From: Agarophyton chilense
Lineage: Eukaryota > Rhodophyta > Florideophyceae > Gracilariales > Gracilariaceae
Assembly (NCBI GenBank): GCA_030374765.1
Contig: JARGXX010000092.1
Location: 930,001 to 994,000 of the forward strand
Reading direction: 5' to 3'
Length of the DNA: 64,000 nt
In this document: positions 21,593-31,669 of the stretch, piece after piece
How the letters are laid out: the number at the start of each line of letters is the position of its first letter
Numbering within the stretch: position 1 is the stretch's first letter
Notes under the pieces: generated by a model
Seen by the model: the letters and a program-made list of their open reading frames with translations, nothing else
What the model was told of the DNA's origin: nothing
Databases searched by the model: none
Made by a program: the position numbers and the translations under genes

Positions 21593-22634
21593 AGACAGCA
21601 CCAATTGGAGGTACATTAAGGCAATAGTAAGCACCACAAAGCACTACGAGGCGCTCATTACAAAAAAACCGACGTTTGGTGCCGTGTATGAAATATCAAG
21701 TTCCCCGAAGCCCACGATCTCTGAGTTTATTATAAAAGTCGTCTTCATCGTGCCTGCGTCAGGAAAAAACAATACTTTTTTCTAGAACGTTTGCGATATA
21801 TAAATCTAGTCTTTAAATCATGGTTTATACCTTCACACATATCATTTATTATATCACAGCTTTATACCTTAGCCTCTGCCTGCCACATATATATTGGTCA
21901 TTTTATTATTCGTACTACCTACCCATTACACTCATTCTTTCTGTCGTCTTTCTTTGACTTCTTTTCTTTGCCTTGTCCTGGGCTGGTACTCTCGAGAGAT
22001 TATCTACTACTTGTGTCCCCTTGGGTTGTAGCCATCCGCGTTGTGTACCCAAATTAAACTTGAACGGATATGAAGTTTACAAGTTCATTGTCCGAAATGT
22101 TGCTGTGGTCCTCAAATATCTTGACTGAATATATAGCTGAAGTAGTGATGCCTGTTTTCATACTGTGTAGTAGAGGGCAAAAATGTAGGATCATCATCGC
22201 TTCCATCTTTTTTCGTGTTCTTTAAAGTATCCATATATTGGTCTAAACTCTGGTTACGATCTGTTTGAAGTTTGGGAGTTAGTACTGCAACTGATATTGT
22301 AAGACCTCTTTTGTTTTCTTCTAGCTGTAATAGTGAAATCCCTTCCAAATTTGATGAAGGCAGAGCTGGATTCTTGTTGACGTGAGAACCACTAATAGGC
22401 GTCTGAAATTTATTTTTAGTTTATAGAATCGTAGAAAATCGTTGTTGGTTTGGAACAAACGCTTGAACTTTGCGCACAGCTGCAGTAGTCGGCATATTTT
22501 GAGAGCTCGGTCTAACGAAAAATAGATCGTTGTTCCGGGAGAAAGTAATAGATGATTGTCATCCAATATACTGATTTAAGATAACTCCGTAAGAATCTGG
22601 GCTAGACGGGGTAGTTTGCGAAGATCTACGTTCC

Positions 22635-22763
22635 AGATCGGTGAGGTTTACTTTTGTACGGTGAGGCTCACCTTTGAACGGTGAGCTACACCGAAACTCA
22701 GTGAAATGGGACCATTTTACCGAATTTTGCTCAGAAAAATTGGTGCGGAAAATACCTCACCGT
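22635..22763. repeat. Small inverted-repeat element (MITE-like)
   Basis: The segment begins CGGTGAGGTTTA and ends with the reverse complement of CGGTGAGGTATT, about 130 bp apart. CGGTGAG occurs twice more inside. No coding sequence is present. The structure fits a tiny non-autonomous DNA transposon, but I see no clear target duplication. Confidence 0.3.
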
Positions 22764-23217
22764 GATGTCATGGGGGTGTAACTTTATTCGACCAAACGCA
22801 GAGGCGTCAATTTTTCGTAGTCTCCGGAAATCAGAATCCCTACTCAGGCTCTGGATTGAAACAACACCTTTTGGTCCTATATTTTTGGGTGACTTTGAAA
22901 GGCTTTTTATACGCTTTCAAAAATGCTTGACAGTTTCTTTCTTAAATTGGAACTGTATACTGAGATTTTAAGCTATACTGCGGTACTAGTTTTGTGCCGT
23001 CACATATTGCCTTCTCAGCTGCCGGTCTTTTTATATGACACCCACTGTATGTGATATGTTTGTTGGAATCTATGGTGGGAGCGGAGCTGATACTAAAGCG
23101 GAGCTTTTGTGGGATGTTGTCTTAAGGGTGGTTTTCGTCGTGGGAGATGATGGCGTTCTTGTTTAGTTCCTGGATGAGCGGATCATGTCCGAGTTCTTGC
23201 TCCAGGCGGCGGGCGAA

Positions 23218-23270
23218 GCGGTGTGTAGTGGAACCTGTGATGACTTATCACAAGTTCCATTACACACCGC
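23218..23270. other. 24-bp hairpin upstream of the RNA polymerase gene
   Basis: The two arms, beginning GCGGTGTGTA and ending TACACACCGC, pair over 24 positions with one mismatch and one G-U pair when read on the plus strand, around a loop of about 5 nt. It lies about 450 bp before the RDR start codon. The loop is too small for a typical microRNA precursor. It could be a transposon end, a structured leader or a terminator. Confidence 0.6.
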
Positions 23271-23723
23271 TCATCACTGATGAGTAGGTGGGAAAGAAGT
23301 GTCGTTCGGAGTACATGTTAGGTGTTACCCCTAGTAACCTGAGTGAAACGGAATGACTCTTTGACTCCAGTCTTCATCGTCGCTTCGCTTCGCTTCGCTC
23401 TGGTACTTTTCAGTCACTGTAATGCTGTTTGAAACCACATGCAACCAACAGGCGCGTTCCGCTTGTTGATATCGATACTCGAGATACGTGCTTCCCAATC
23501 TTCATTCGAAAAGCCGCTCAATCAGAAACGCATTACTTGCGTAAAAAGGCAAGTAGTCGATTGTCAGGCGTGGCTGTTGTTTCTCTCTTCATCCCATGCT
23601 TTCCCGTGCAAACCAGGTATTGCCTTGCGCTGGTGAATGTGCTTCCCAACTTCTACAGTATCCCTTGAGCCTCTCTTCTGCCATCCACTCATCATTTTGT
23701 TTTGTCTCTGCTTCTGACCAAGA

Positions 23724-26700
23724 ATGGCGCGGAAAAGGAGGAAGCGAAGATTTGCACGGATTCCCTTGCTTGAACATGAAGGTGCCAGTGCCCAACAACT
23801 CATGAAAGAGGCTCGTGAAGATTCTCAAGTCCAGCAAGAAAGGAGAAACATGCACGAAAAAGCTCAAGCTGCAAACATCAAGTTTCAGGAAGACGCAGAG
23901 CGCGTTACAGAACTGTATATTTCAAGAGTTCCAAGAGCCATGTCTGCAGCAAGTCTGGTCCGACACCTTCTCGTTGCTCTTTGTCGCAAAGGATACATGA
24001 CCGTCACCCAAGCGAATACCTGCCTCCATGATTTTGGCAGCGCAAAAAAAAAGCCCGTTCTACGATGCGAGATTTGCCCAGAAAATCCACGATATAACAA
24101 CTCAATAGCGTTTGTTTTGGTAGCCAGCAAGAACATTGCCGAACTGCTTGTTCGGTGTTCTCCCTATGCGGTGAATAGGATCGAGAGGATAATAATTTCA
24201 ATGAGCAGGCGTTCAGCCACGCCAACCGCGTCAGCGTGGCATCCCGCCAGAGACCCAGGCAGCTCCAGATGGAATATATTCGGCGTGCGAACCGGTGAAA
24301 GAATCGATGCCTCGTCGTTTTGTGCCTTCTGGTCTTCACCCCAAAATGTGAACTTGATCGATAGTAACGTACAGATCGATAGTCACGTACAATTGAGTCC
24401 AGTCGCAGGCAGTCTCATCATCACAATTCCTCGAAAAATGCCAGTGCTCAAGGGCAACAACCAACTGGTCAACATGGGCCAAACACAGACAAATGATTTT
24501 GATCACGCTTTAGGAATGCTGCGATTCGAGATTCCGTTTCGTTCCATCTGTGATGCACCTCGTGCAGTAATCAGCAGACAAGATGATGATCGTCACGCAA
24601 TTGTTTTCTCAATATCGCGCCCCCCCCTTCTATTTCGGTCGTGTGAAGAGTCCACTCAAGTTTTACCTCGTTTTTGGGATTTTCTTGGAGGATCCGAAAG
24701 GGGTGCGAAATGGGTGCGAACGGTGGACCCCACCAAAAGCTTTGCCTTCTCGCGAACGAGGGCAATTCGAATCGAGTTCAGTCGCGATGATATGCGGTGC
24801 TTCTACGAGAAGCTCCAGCACTTGTACCTTACGAAAATGGCTCTGCCCGTGCTTGTGATTAATAAGATTGTACGAGAGAAACATCCCCCTGATCAACATT
24901 CCATTTTTCGGATAGCAGCGAACACATTTCACATTTCTTTCTCAGTGCGGTATGCAGTTGCTTGCATCCTTTCGTTAGGTACTGTGCGGATTGCTGAAGT
25001 TGATTCCGAATTCTGGCACGCTGTCAATAAAATGACCGAAGATGAAGCGCTATCTGTTTTGGAATGTATGCTGTATCGTCTGTCAAGCGATGAGGCCTAT
25101 ACCAGTGTGAACGAACTACTACCCGTCCTAACGAACACCATGGAGTTGTTAAATATTGTGGGCACGCGACAGTCCAGGAGTGAACACTCATCAGACTGTG
25201 GTGAATATGACAGCGATGGGACTGAGGATACAGAAGAGATCATCATGGAACGATACGTAGATGAATTACGACTGGATGAGCTGAGCATTGATGACACCCA
25301 TCAGCAGGGTAAACCATCTTCTATCCACACATCCACAACAGTACAGCCTTCGAAAAAGAAAAGGCCTTCAAAACAGCAAACGCACATCAGAAAGGTCATT
25401 GTCACACCAACACGAAAAATCGCTCTCAAAGCTGAACCCGACTTGCTTAATCGGGTACTGCGAAAATTTTCAGAACACAAGCATCGATTCATTCGCGTTG
25501 CGTTCACAGATGAAGACGGTAGATCAGTAGGCTATTCTGGATCAGAGGACTTACTCTGCAGAATTCGGGCCGCGCTTCGGAATGGAATTCGTGTCGCAGG
25601 GGAGCGGTTCGTATTTTTAGCTTTCTCTAATTCACAACTCCGGGACCACTCTGCTTGGATGTACAATGAAACGCCGAACGCCACATCAATTCCTCCCTCA
25701 GCTGATGATATTCGCGCTTGGATGGGCAACTTTTCTGAGATCCGGATTCCAGGCAAGTATGTGAGCTCTTTCTCTGTCTCATTGGTAGTCATTTATGTCG
25801 CAAACTCTAACTCTCCACTCCTCTTTGCATCTTTCGTAGGTACGCTGCTCGTCAAGGTCAAGTATTCAGTTCTTCGCTTGGGACTCTTGAGCTCGGACCG
25901 GATCAAGAAGAAGTTGTGAGTGATATAGTGGATTCAAGGGGAGAGCATTTGTTTTCAGATGGTATTGGGATAGTGTCTCCAAACCTCGCAAAGGCCATGA
26001 CAAAAAAACTTCGGATCGAGCGGCTTATAGCAATGCCTTCCGCTTTTCAGATTCGCTACGGGGGAGCAAAAGGGATGTTAGCTGTATGGGATAGCACTAT
26101 TCTGCCCCGACGCCATGGCGTAGAGGTGTCTCTTCGCCCAAGTATGAAGAAGTTTAAATCAAGTCACAGAGTTTTAGAAGTAGTCAGCATCGCAAAGTGC
26201 CTGCCACTTTTTCTCAACCGTCAGATAATCATGGTTCTGTCCGGTCTTGGCGTGCCTGACATGCCATTCGAGAAGTTGCAGGAAACTTTCCTTAAGCGGC
26301 TCGATATGGTCATGGAAAAAGATGGGAAAATTACCGCTCTTCAAGTCTTGAATGCTAGTGGATGCGGTGCAAATCCAGACAGGAAGCTGAAATCGAATTC
26401 TCCGATGATGAGTGCTGTTGACCTGTTTCTTGCTGGACTTAATTGTCACAATTGTGAGTATCTATTCAACATTATGAATGCTTTCAGACAACGAATGATC
26501 AGCGGCGTTCGCCATCGGGCTCGGATTCCCCTTGATAGAAGACAGGGAATCTGTGCAATTGGTGTACTTGATGAACTTGGAGTGTTGAAGCCTGGAGAGA
26601 TCTTTTGTCAGTTTAGGGACCCTTCGTATGGCAAAGTGGTTGCGACAGGACAGGTTACTGTTGGCAGAAGCCCTTGCCTTCATCCAGGGGATATCCAACC

Positions 26701-27778
26701 AGCAAATGCCGTTCAATGCGAATCATTGCGTCACATGGTTGATGTGATTGTGTTTCCGAGAACGGGCCGCAGGCCCTTGCCATCTATGCTGGGTGGGGGG
26801 GATCTTGATGGTGACATATTCTTCTGTATTTTTGAGAAGACCATTGCATATCCGAGAAGTCAGCCCTATCCTGCGATGGTTCACAAATCGCCCGATCCTC
26901 AAGAGCTTGATCATGATGTGCAAGTTTCTGATGTTGCCGACTTTTTCGTGCAGTACATACGCAATGACAAGTTAGGGCTGATAGCGAACGCCCATTTGGT
27001 TCATGCGGACAAAGAACAAGCCGGGATCTTTTCGGAAAAGTGCTTGGATCTTGCAATTTTACATTCAACAGCTGTTGACTTCCCCAAAACCGGAATACCT
27101 GCACTAGTCCCCCCAGATCTAGCTCTTAGGAATCAGAAAAACCAGTACCCCGACTTCATGATGAAACACAAAAAAATATCCTACAAGTCCACGAAGATTC
27201 TCGGAAAACTATTCCGTGCTTGCAACGCAAGCAGAAGTGAAAGTAAGAAAGAATTGGTGACTTTTCCCAATGAGAGTTCCTACGCTGTCGTTAAAATTTT
27301 TAGTTGTTTATCGGATGACGCTGAGCTTGAAAGGGAGTCAGATTCGCATTGTAACAGTTACAACTATGAAATCAAACGACTAATGGATCACTACGGGGTG
27401 CAGAGCGAGGGTGAGCTTGTGTCTGGCCAAGTTTTATCATTTACTTCCCGTATCACAAACGTGCAATGGCAGAGAGAATATATGGATCAGTTGATGCGAA
27501 TGAATAGAGAAACTAACGAGTTGCGGTCTCAATTTCGAGAGCTGTTCTTTGAAGGACTAGGACAACGACCGGGCAGCAAATACAACATTGATACGATCAC
27601 CAAGGCCAGCGCGTGGTATAATGCATGTGAGAAGCAAGCTGCCATGGATCGAAAACAAGGAAGAAAGGCATTTCTAAGTTTTCCATGGGTTGTATCTGAT
27701 GTATTGCTTCACTGGTTTAGAGCCTATTTTTGCTTCGTACAAGGCAAAAAAAGCGGCAATGATGAGAAATTAGACTAA
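23724..27778 (+). CDS. RNA-dependent RNA polymerase of the RNA-silencing type (RDR/QDE-1/RRF family)
   Basis: Two exons (23,724-25,756 and 25,840-27,778) give about 1,323 residues, in the usual range for this family. The enzyme copies single-stranded RNA into double-stranded RNA, feeding small-RNA silencing. The catalytic DLDGD is at 26,801-26,815 (about residues 999-1003) inside GGGDLDGDIFF. Splicing creates the family motif GKYAARQGQVFSSS at the junction, and GIGIVSP follows. Before splicing the two halves look like two overlapping ORFs. The ATG at 23,724 opens a very basic N-terminus (MARKRRKRRF). It lies about 2.5 kb from a block of nested retrotransposons, which are common targets of such pathways. 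The domain N-terminal to the catalytic part is not recognised in detail. The family assignment is strong; the pathway role is inferred. Confidence 0.93.
25757..25839 (+). other. Intron of the RNA polymerase gene (83 nt)
   Basis: It begins GTATGTGAG, ends TTTCGTAG and is pyrimidine rich near the 3' side. Removing it splits one Lys codon, restores the frame and joins the conserved GK and YAARQGQ words of the family. Confidence 0.9.
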
Positions 27779-28166
27779 GTTGGTACTGCTGTAGACCTGG
27801 GACCCAAATTTCTGTCCAAAAGCATATGAAGGTGGTTATCGATCAAGTTCTGGCCGCTCGTGGATTGGTGATCGTAAACTGTACCAATGGTGATCAGAAA
27901 ACTGCAATTCGTGGTGACTGACAGTGATACAGGAGGGCACCGACGTTTGATGAAATCATTGGAAAGTCATCTTGAATGGAAACAATTTGCAAGGTGAAGA
28001 CGTTTGTTCTGCTCAACTGCGTATGTTGTAAACGTGGGCCTTGCTTGTATAATGCAAGACAGGCGGGGTGCGCAGCGGCAAAACGAAACAGAGACGTTGC
28101 TGGGGCGCCTGTGAGTGATGGAGAAGTATATGATGAAGTAGTTTGTAGATGTGTGGGGGTGTGCAA
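27779..28166. other. Intergenic, convergent genes
   Basis: About 390 bp lie between the stop codons of the RNA polymerase gene and the minus-strand unknown gene. No coding sequence, tRNA or repeat was seen. Confidence 0.6.
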
Positions 28167-29540
28167 TTACCGGAAAGCGGAGCGAAGACGATGGTTATTC
28201 TTTCTCTCTTTCGATAGAATCTCCGATATGTTCCTTGCCTGCAGGACAGTGTCTAAGCGCTTCTTGTCTTCTGCGAATATGGCTTGCTTTTGCGCTTCAA
28301 TGGTCTTAGTGCAACCCGGGGAAACGCGCAAGACAACGTAGCTGACGTAGGTGAGTGGGAAATACTCAAGTTCGTTTCTTCTTCGCTTCCTGGTGGACAA
28401 ATCTGTCCTGCGTAGTAAAAGGGGGACGTATTGCGATGAAGAACGAGTTTGTGAGTATAGTCTGGCATCCACGCTCTTCTCGAGGAAAAAGTAGTGGCCA
28501 TATCTCAAATAATTTGCCGTGTTGTTTATTGAGTCAGTTTGCTGAGTTGCACTGGGCAGGTCCGCCAAGCGGAAGCGAGTGTCTACGGAAAACACATGAT
28601 CGGGCGCCGAGTATGTTCGCAGACTTTGCTTTCCAACGACGGCAACAGCTTGAAAGGCGTGGGCAACCAATTCGGCGAACGGAACAGCTACAGCGCCCTT
28701 CTCCACCAGTTGACCTAGCTGTGTAATGCCCGAAATGGCTTGCAGTTGATCTTGGTTGATTCTGTCTATATCCAGCAAGTTGAAACGAATTGAGGTGCCG
28801 TGTTGATCATCTGGTGCGAGGGGGGTTTGGTGTGGGCTATTAAACTGCTTGTACAAGGCCATGGAAGCAGGGACGGGGACGTACGAATTGGGTTTGGTGC
28901 CTTTGTTTCGGCCGTCTGTCCATGGGTCGTAGTGAATTAAGGGCATGTCCGTGGGGCTGGACGACAAAGTGGGTGGGATTGTAGAGTCGAGTGAGGAGAG
29001 TTTTTGCAGGGAGGATTGTTTTTGCAGCGGGACTGGTTGTGTTTGGAGCGTGGGCGAGAATGGGGGGTTTGCGAGTGTGGGCGGCAGCAAGTAGCCGTTT
29101 TGCATGTTTACGAAGCGTGTCGAGGATTGATCTGAGGGGGGGCAGGTAGGTTGGGAAGCGCTGGCGGAATTGGTGAGACTGTACAAAAGCAATTCGTTGT
29201 TGTTGCACGCAAGAGTGTCTTGCGGACTGGCGCAGATGGCGACAAAGGATATTTCGAATTGATCAGTGTTGCGGACAACATTTGGTGCGTTGGGACTGAT
29301 GTTGATGAATTGAGTGGGGGTTATTGAGGGGTGTGGATCGAGATGCGTTTGATATGGGGCGTAGAAGATGGTGTCACGCACTAGTCCTGGGGAGGCCTCG
29401 ACGGTGACGCGGCGCCATAATTGAAAGCATTTTCGTCGTGCGAAACGGTTTTGTTTGCGCAAGCCGTTATGCGTTGCGCCGCGGAGGTCGTTGGGGTGGA
29501 CGAGGATGGAGATGGAGTCGCACTTGGGGGTGGAAGACAT
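28167..29540 (-). CDS. Conserved-looking protein of unknown function
   Basis: This is a single open frame of 457 codons from the ATG at 29,540 (MSSTPKCDSISILVHPNDL). The frame is open further upstream, but the extra part is Pro/Ser-rich. An N-terminal folded-looking part has LWRRVTVEASPGLVRDTIFYAP. A Ser/Pro/Thr-rich middle follows (about residues 120-220). The C-terminal half has FNLLDIDRINQDQLQAISGI, GAVAVPFAELVAHAFQAVAVVG and RLADLP, ending in a very basic tail. No signal peptide or membrane segment is evident. I do not recognise the family. The folded blocks and single long frame make it a real gene, not a chance ORF. Confidence 0.7.
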   Translation of the reverse strand: MSSTPKCDSISILVHPNDLRGATHNGLRKQNRFARRKCFQLWRRVTVEASPGLVRDTIFYAPYQTHLDPHPSITPTQFINISPNAPNVVRNTDQFEISFVAICASPQDTLACNNNELLLYSLTNSASASQPTCPPSDQSSTRFVNMQNGYLLPPTLANPPFSPTLQTQPVPLQKQSSLQKLSSLDSTIPPTLSSSPTDMPLIHYDPWTDGRNKGTKPNSYVPVPASMALYKQFNSPHQTPLAPDDQHGTSIRFNLLDIDRINQDQLQAISGITQLGQLVEKGAVAVPFAELVAHAFQAVAVVGKQSLRTYSAPDHVFSVDTRFRLADLPSATQQTDSINNTANYLRYGHYFFLEKSVDARLYSQTRSSSQYVPLLLRRTDLSTRKRRRNELEYFPLTYVSYVVLRVSPGCTKTIEAQKQAIFAEDKKRLDTVLQARNISEILSKERKNNHRLRSAFR

Positions 29541-29894
29541 GGCTGGGGCGGAGAGCGGAGCGGGAAACGGTGAAAGTGGCGTCTGAATGCAGCGGTGATG
29601 CGAAGATTCGAACGCCCACATAGGTACCACGGTACATCGCTGGTTGAAACTTGACTTGAGCGGTGGTGTGCCAATTGCATGCAAGTGCGAATCGAAACCG
29701 CGCGCTCATTGGGTGGCTTAAAGGAAACGTGACCAAGGTTGAGATGCAGGCAGCGCCGTTGTCCTGGTGGCCGACGTGGCAGATGTGGCCGACGCGGATG
29801 AGGCGCGGAAAGCACTCGTGGCGGGCGCTTCCAAACGGTTTTGTTGGAAGACGAAGAGGCAGAGGAGAACCGACGGGCGAGCGACGACTACGCA

Positions 29895-30797
29895 ATGAGC
29901 GGCGACGACGACGACGGCGAGCGCAAAACAGAGCCGCGCAATGCGGCGCGGCGACGCAGCGCGCGCACGCACAAGTCGGTGGCCGAGCTGGAGCGCCGCG
30001 CGCGCGAGCTGCTGGCGCACGACGGACAGCAGCTGTACGACGGCGCGTCGGACGCGTCGGTGGACCCGGAGCAGCTGTCGGATTGGCAGGAGGAGGACCA
30101 CCAGGTGGACAGCGACTTTGACTGCGACGAGAAACGTCCCATTGACGACGATGACGCTGACGCTGACGCTCAGCCGCTCGCCGAGCGCGAGCTGCGTCGC
30201 GCAGAGCGTGCCGAGCAGCGCGCGCTGGCGTTTCGCGCCCGACGTGGCGGTGCCTATGTCGACGCCGCGCTGCGCGCACGTTCGAAAGGTGCTTCCGTGA
30301 GAACGCATGTGCGTCGCGTCCACACCGATACTGCCGCCGTCGCCGTTGCCGCCACTGATGCGGTTGCTGCGGCGCCCACTCGCGCGCCCGCCACCGCCAC
30401 GCTACAGCGCAGCTCGCTGAGAAAGAGTACTCGCATGGCGTCGGCGCGCGCCGCCGAGCGTCGCGCCGTCAAACATAACAAGCGAAAGCGAGCCATGTGG
30501 CGGCACGTGGAGCAGCACCAGATGCCCACGCAGCAACAGCGCCTGGAGGCCGCAAAGCTCACCGAGGTGCTCAACCGCGCCAGCCTGAGCGAACTGCTGC
30601 GCTTGGAGGAGGAGAAGAAGCGCGTGGTGGTGAGGCGTGCCGCCGCCGCCGCCGATGCCAAGCTCATGAGCATGCGCTGGCGTGACGGCGCGTGCCTCAT
30701 CAGTTTCAGCGAGGGCGTCTCGTCGGAGCGCATCCGACACATCATGTTTGCACCAGAAGAACACGACGAACAAGCTCTCACAGAGGTGACGCAGTAA
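29895..30797 (+). CDS. VPS72: VPS72/YL1 homologue, H2A.Z-binding subunit of SWR1-type remodeller
   Basis: The ATG at 29,895 gives 300 residues. It has the acidic N-terminal block with VDSDFDCDE, which in YL1 proteins lies in the H2A.Z-H2B binding region, preceded by a basic RRRSARTHKS segment. The central part (SSLRKSTRMASARAAERRA ... QRLEAAKLTEVLNRASLSELLRLEEEKK) matches the conserved YL1 core by pattern. The family loads variant histone H2A.Z through the SWR1/SRCAP complex and works in the nucleus. The C-terminal YL1_C domain (a short cysteine-containing module) is not visible before the stop. The frame is open for 18 codons above the ATG without another ATG. The gene overlaps the next gene tail to tail by 20 bp. 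Confidence 0.85.
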   Translation: MSGDDDDGERKTEPRNAARRRSARTHKSVAELERRARELLAHDGQQLYDGASDASVDPEQLSDWQEEDHQVDSDFDCDEKRPIDDDDADADAQPLAERELRRAERAEQRALAFRARRGGAYVDAALRARSKGASVRTHVRRVHTDTAAVAVAATDAVAAAPTRAPATATLQRSSLRKSTRMASARAAERRAVKHNKRKRAMWRHVEQHQMPTQQQRLEAAKLTEVLNRASLSELLRLEEEKKRVVVRRAAAAADAKLMSMRWRDGACLISFSEGVSSERIRHIMFAPEEHDEQALTEVTQ

Positions 30798-31488
30798 AGT
30801 TACCAAAGTACAGATCGATGGCGTCAGGGATCACTTGATGGCGGAACAACTCGCCCAGATGCGAACTATCGCGCGTGTCATGCAACAGCCACGCGCAAAA
30901 GGGACGCGACGCGTCGGCGTCGACAGCGACAAGTTGCACCGGCGTGTGGTTGCTCACCACTCGCCCACAACGCTCCGAATACGCGTAGCGCTTAGTGACG
31001 CACGCCAATGGGCTGTCGGTGGTGCGCGTAGCGCAAAAGGTGTGCGCATCACACTCGGGAGCGAAGAAGAAACTCAACTCAAACGAAGTGGGCGTGGCTG
31101 CACGCTCGGCCACGTGCACGTGCTCCAGACGGCGCAACACGCGGGTGTCGGCGGCGCTGACCAGGAGCGTGAGCGCCGGGTGGCTTAGCATCACTGTGAG
31201 CCAGAAGTGCTGCACGCGCGCGGCTAGCGCGCGGCGGCGCTCGTACAGCACCGGGAGCGACGGCGAGGGCGGCGGAGACGAGAAGCGCCGCTGGTGCTCG
31301 ATGGCGGCCGAGATGCTCTCGCCGAGAAGCAACAGCTGCAGTTGGGTGTGGGCGGTGTTGGAGGCATCGGCGTCGACGTCGGCATCGGCATCGGCATCGG
31401 CGGCGGAGTTGGACGGCGGCGAGGGGGAGCGCGAGCGCGGGGGGGACGTTTGGTCGGAGCTCTGGGACTCGGATCGGCTGGTGGCCAT
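30778..31488 (-). CDS. NAP/SET family histone chaperone
   Basis: The ATG at 31,488 gives 236 residues. An N-terminal Ser/Pro/Arg-rich segment and an Asp-Ala acidic repeat precede a helix (RRALAARVQ) and the family core HFWLTVMLSHPALTLLVSAAD, RRLEHVHVAE, SFELSFFFAPE and the late segment HQVIPDAIDLYFG. NAP/SET proteins bind histones H2A-H2B or H3-H4 and help assemble chromatin. The usual long acidic C-terminal tail is missing; instead the acidic run is N-terminal. Its 3' end overlaps that of VPS72 by 20 bp, so two H2A-handling genes converge. NAP versus SET subfamily is not decided; the short N-terminus and FW.TV..HP pattern fit SET better. Confidence 0.8.
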   Translation of the reverse strand: MATSRSESQSSDQTSPPRSRSPSPPSNSAADADADADVDADASNTAHTQLQLLLLGESISAAIEHQRRFSSPPPSPSLPVLYERRRALAARVQHFWLTVMLSHPALTLLVSAADTRVLRRLEHVHVAERAATPTSFELSFFFAPECDAHTFCATRTTDSPLACVTKRYAYSERCGRVVSNHTPVQLVAVDADASRPFCAWLLHDTRDSSHLGELFRHQVIPDAIDLYFGNFTASPL

Positions 31489-31669
31489 GGCTGGGCGGGG
31501 GAGGGACGCAAGATAGAAGATAGAGCCGTAGTAGATAGACATTGAGAAATGGCAAATTGCAGTTGTGGTGTGGGCAATTTTCACTAGCTATAAAGTTACT
31601 CTCATGTAAGTGCGGTGAGGCAAAGCTAACGGCGCGCACGAAGCGCGGCAGCGCAAGCGGGCGGTGCTG

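Noticed and set aside
23370-23400. TTCGC tandem run
   Set aside because: Only about four short units; a simple repeat with no evident role.
25916-27778. A separate gene for the second half of the RNA polymerase
   Set aside because: It would start at GTG inside a conserved segment. Removing the 83-nt GTATGT...TAG intron restores the family motif across the junction, so it is exon 2.
29467-30323. Long minus-strand ORFs opposite VPS72 (up to 270 codons)
   Set aside because: These are Arg/Ala-rich shadow frames kept open by high GC; the plus strand has the recognisable protein.
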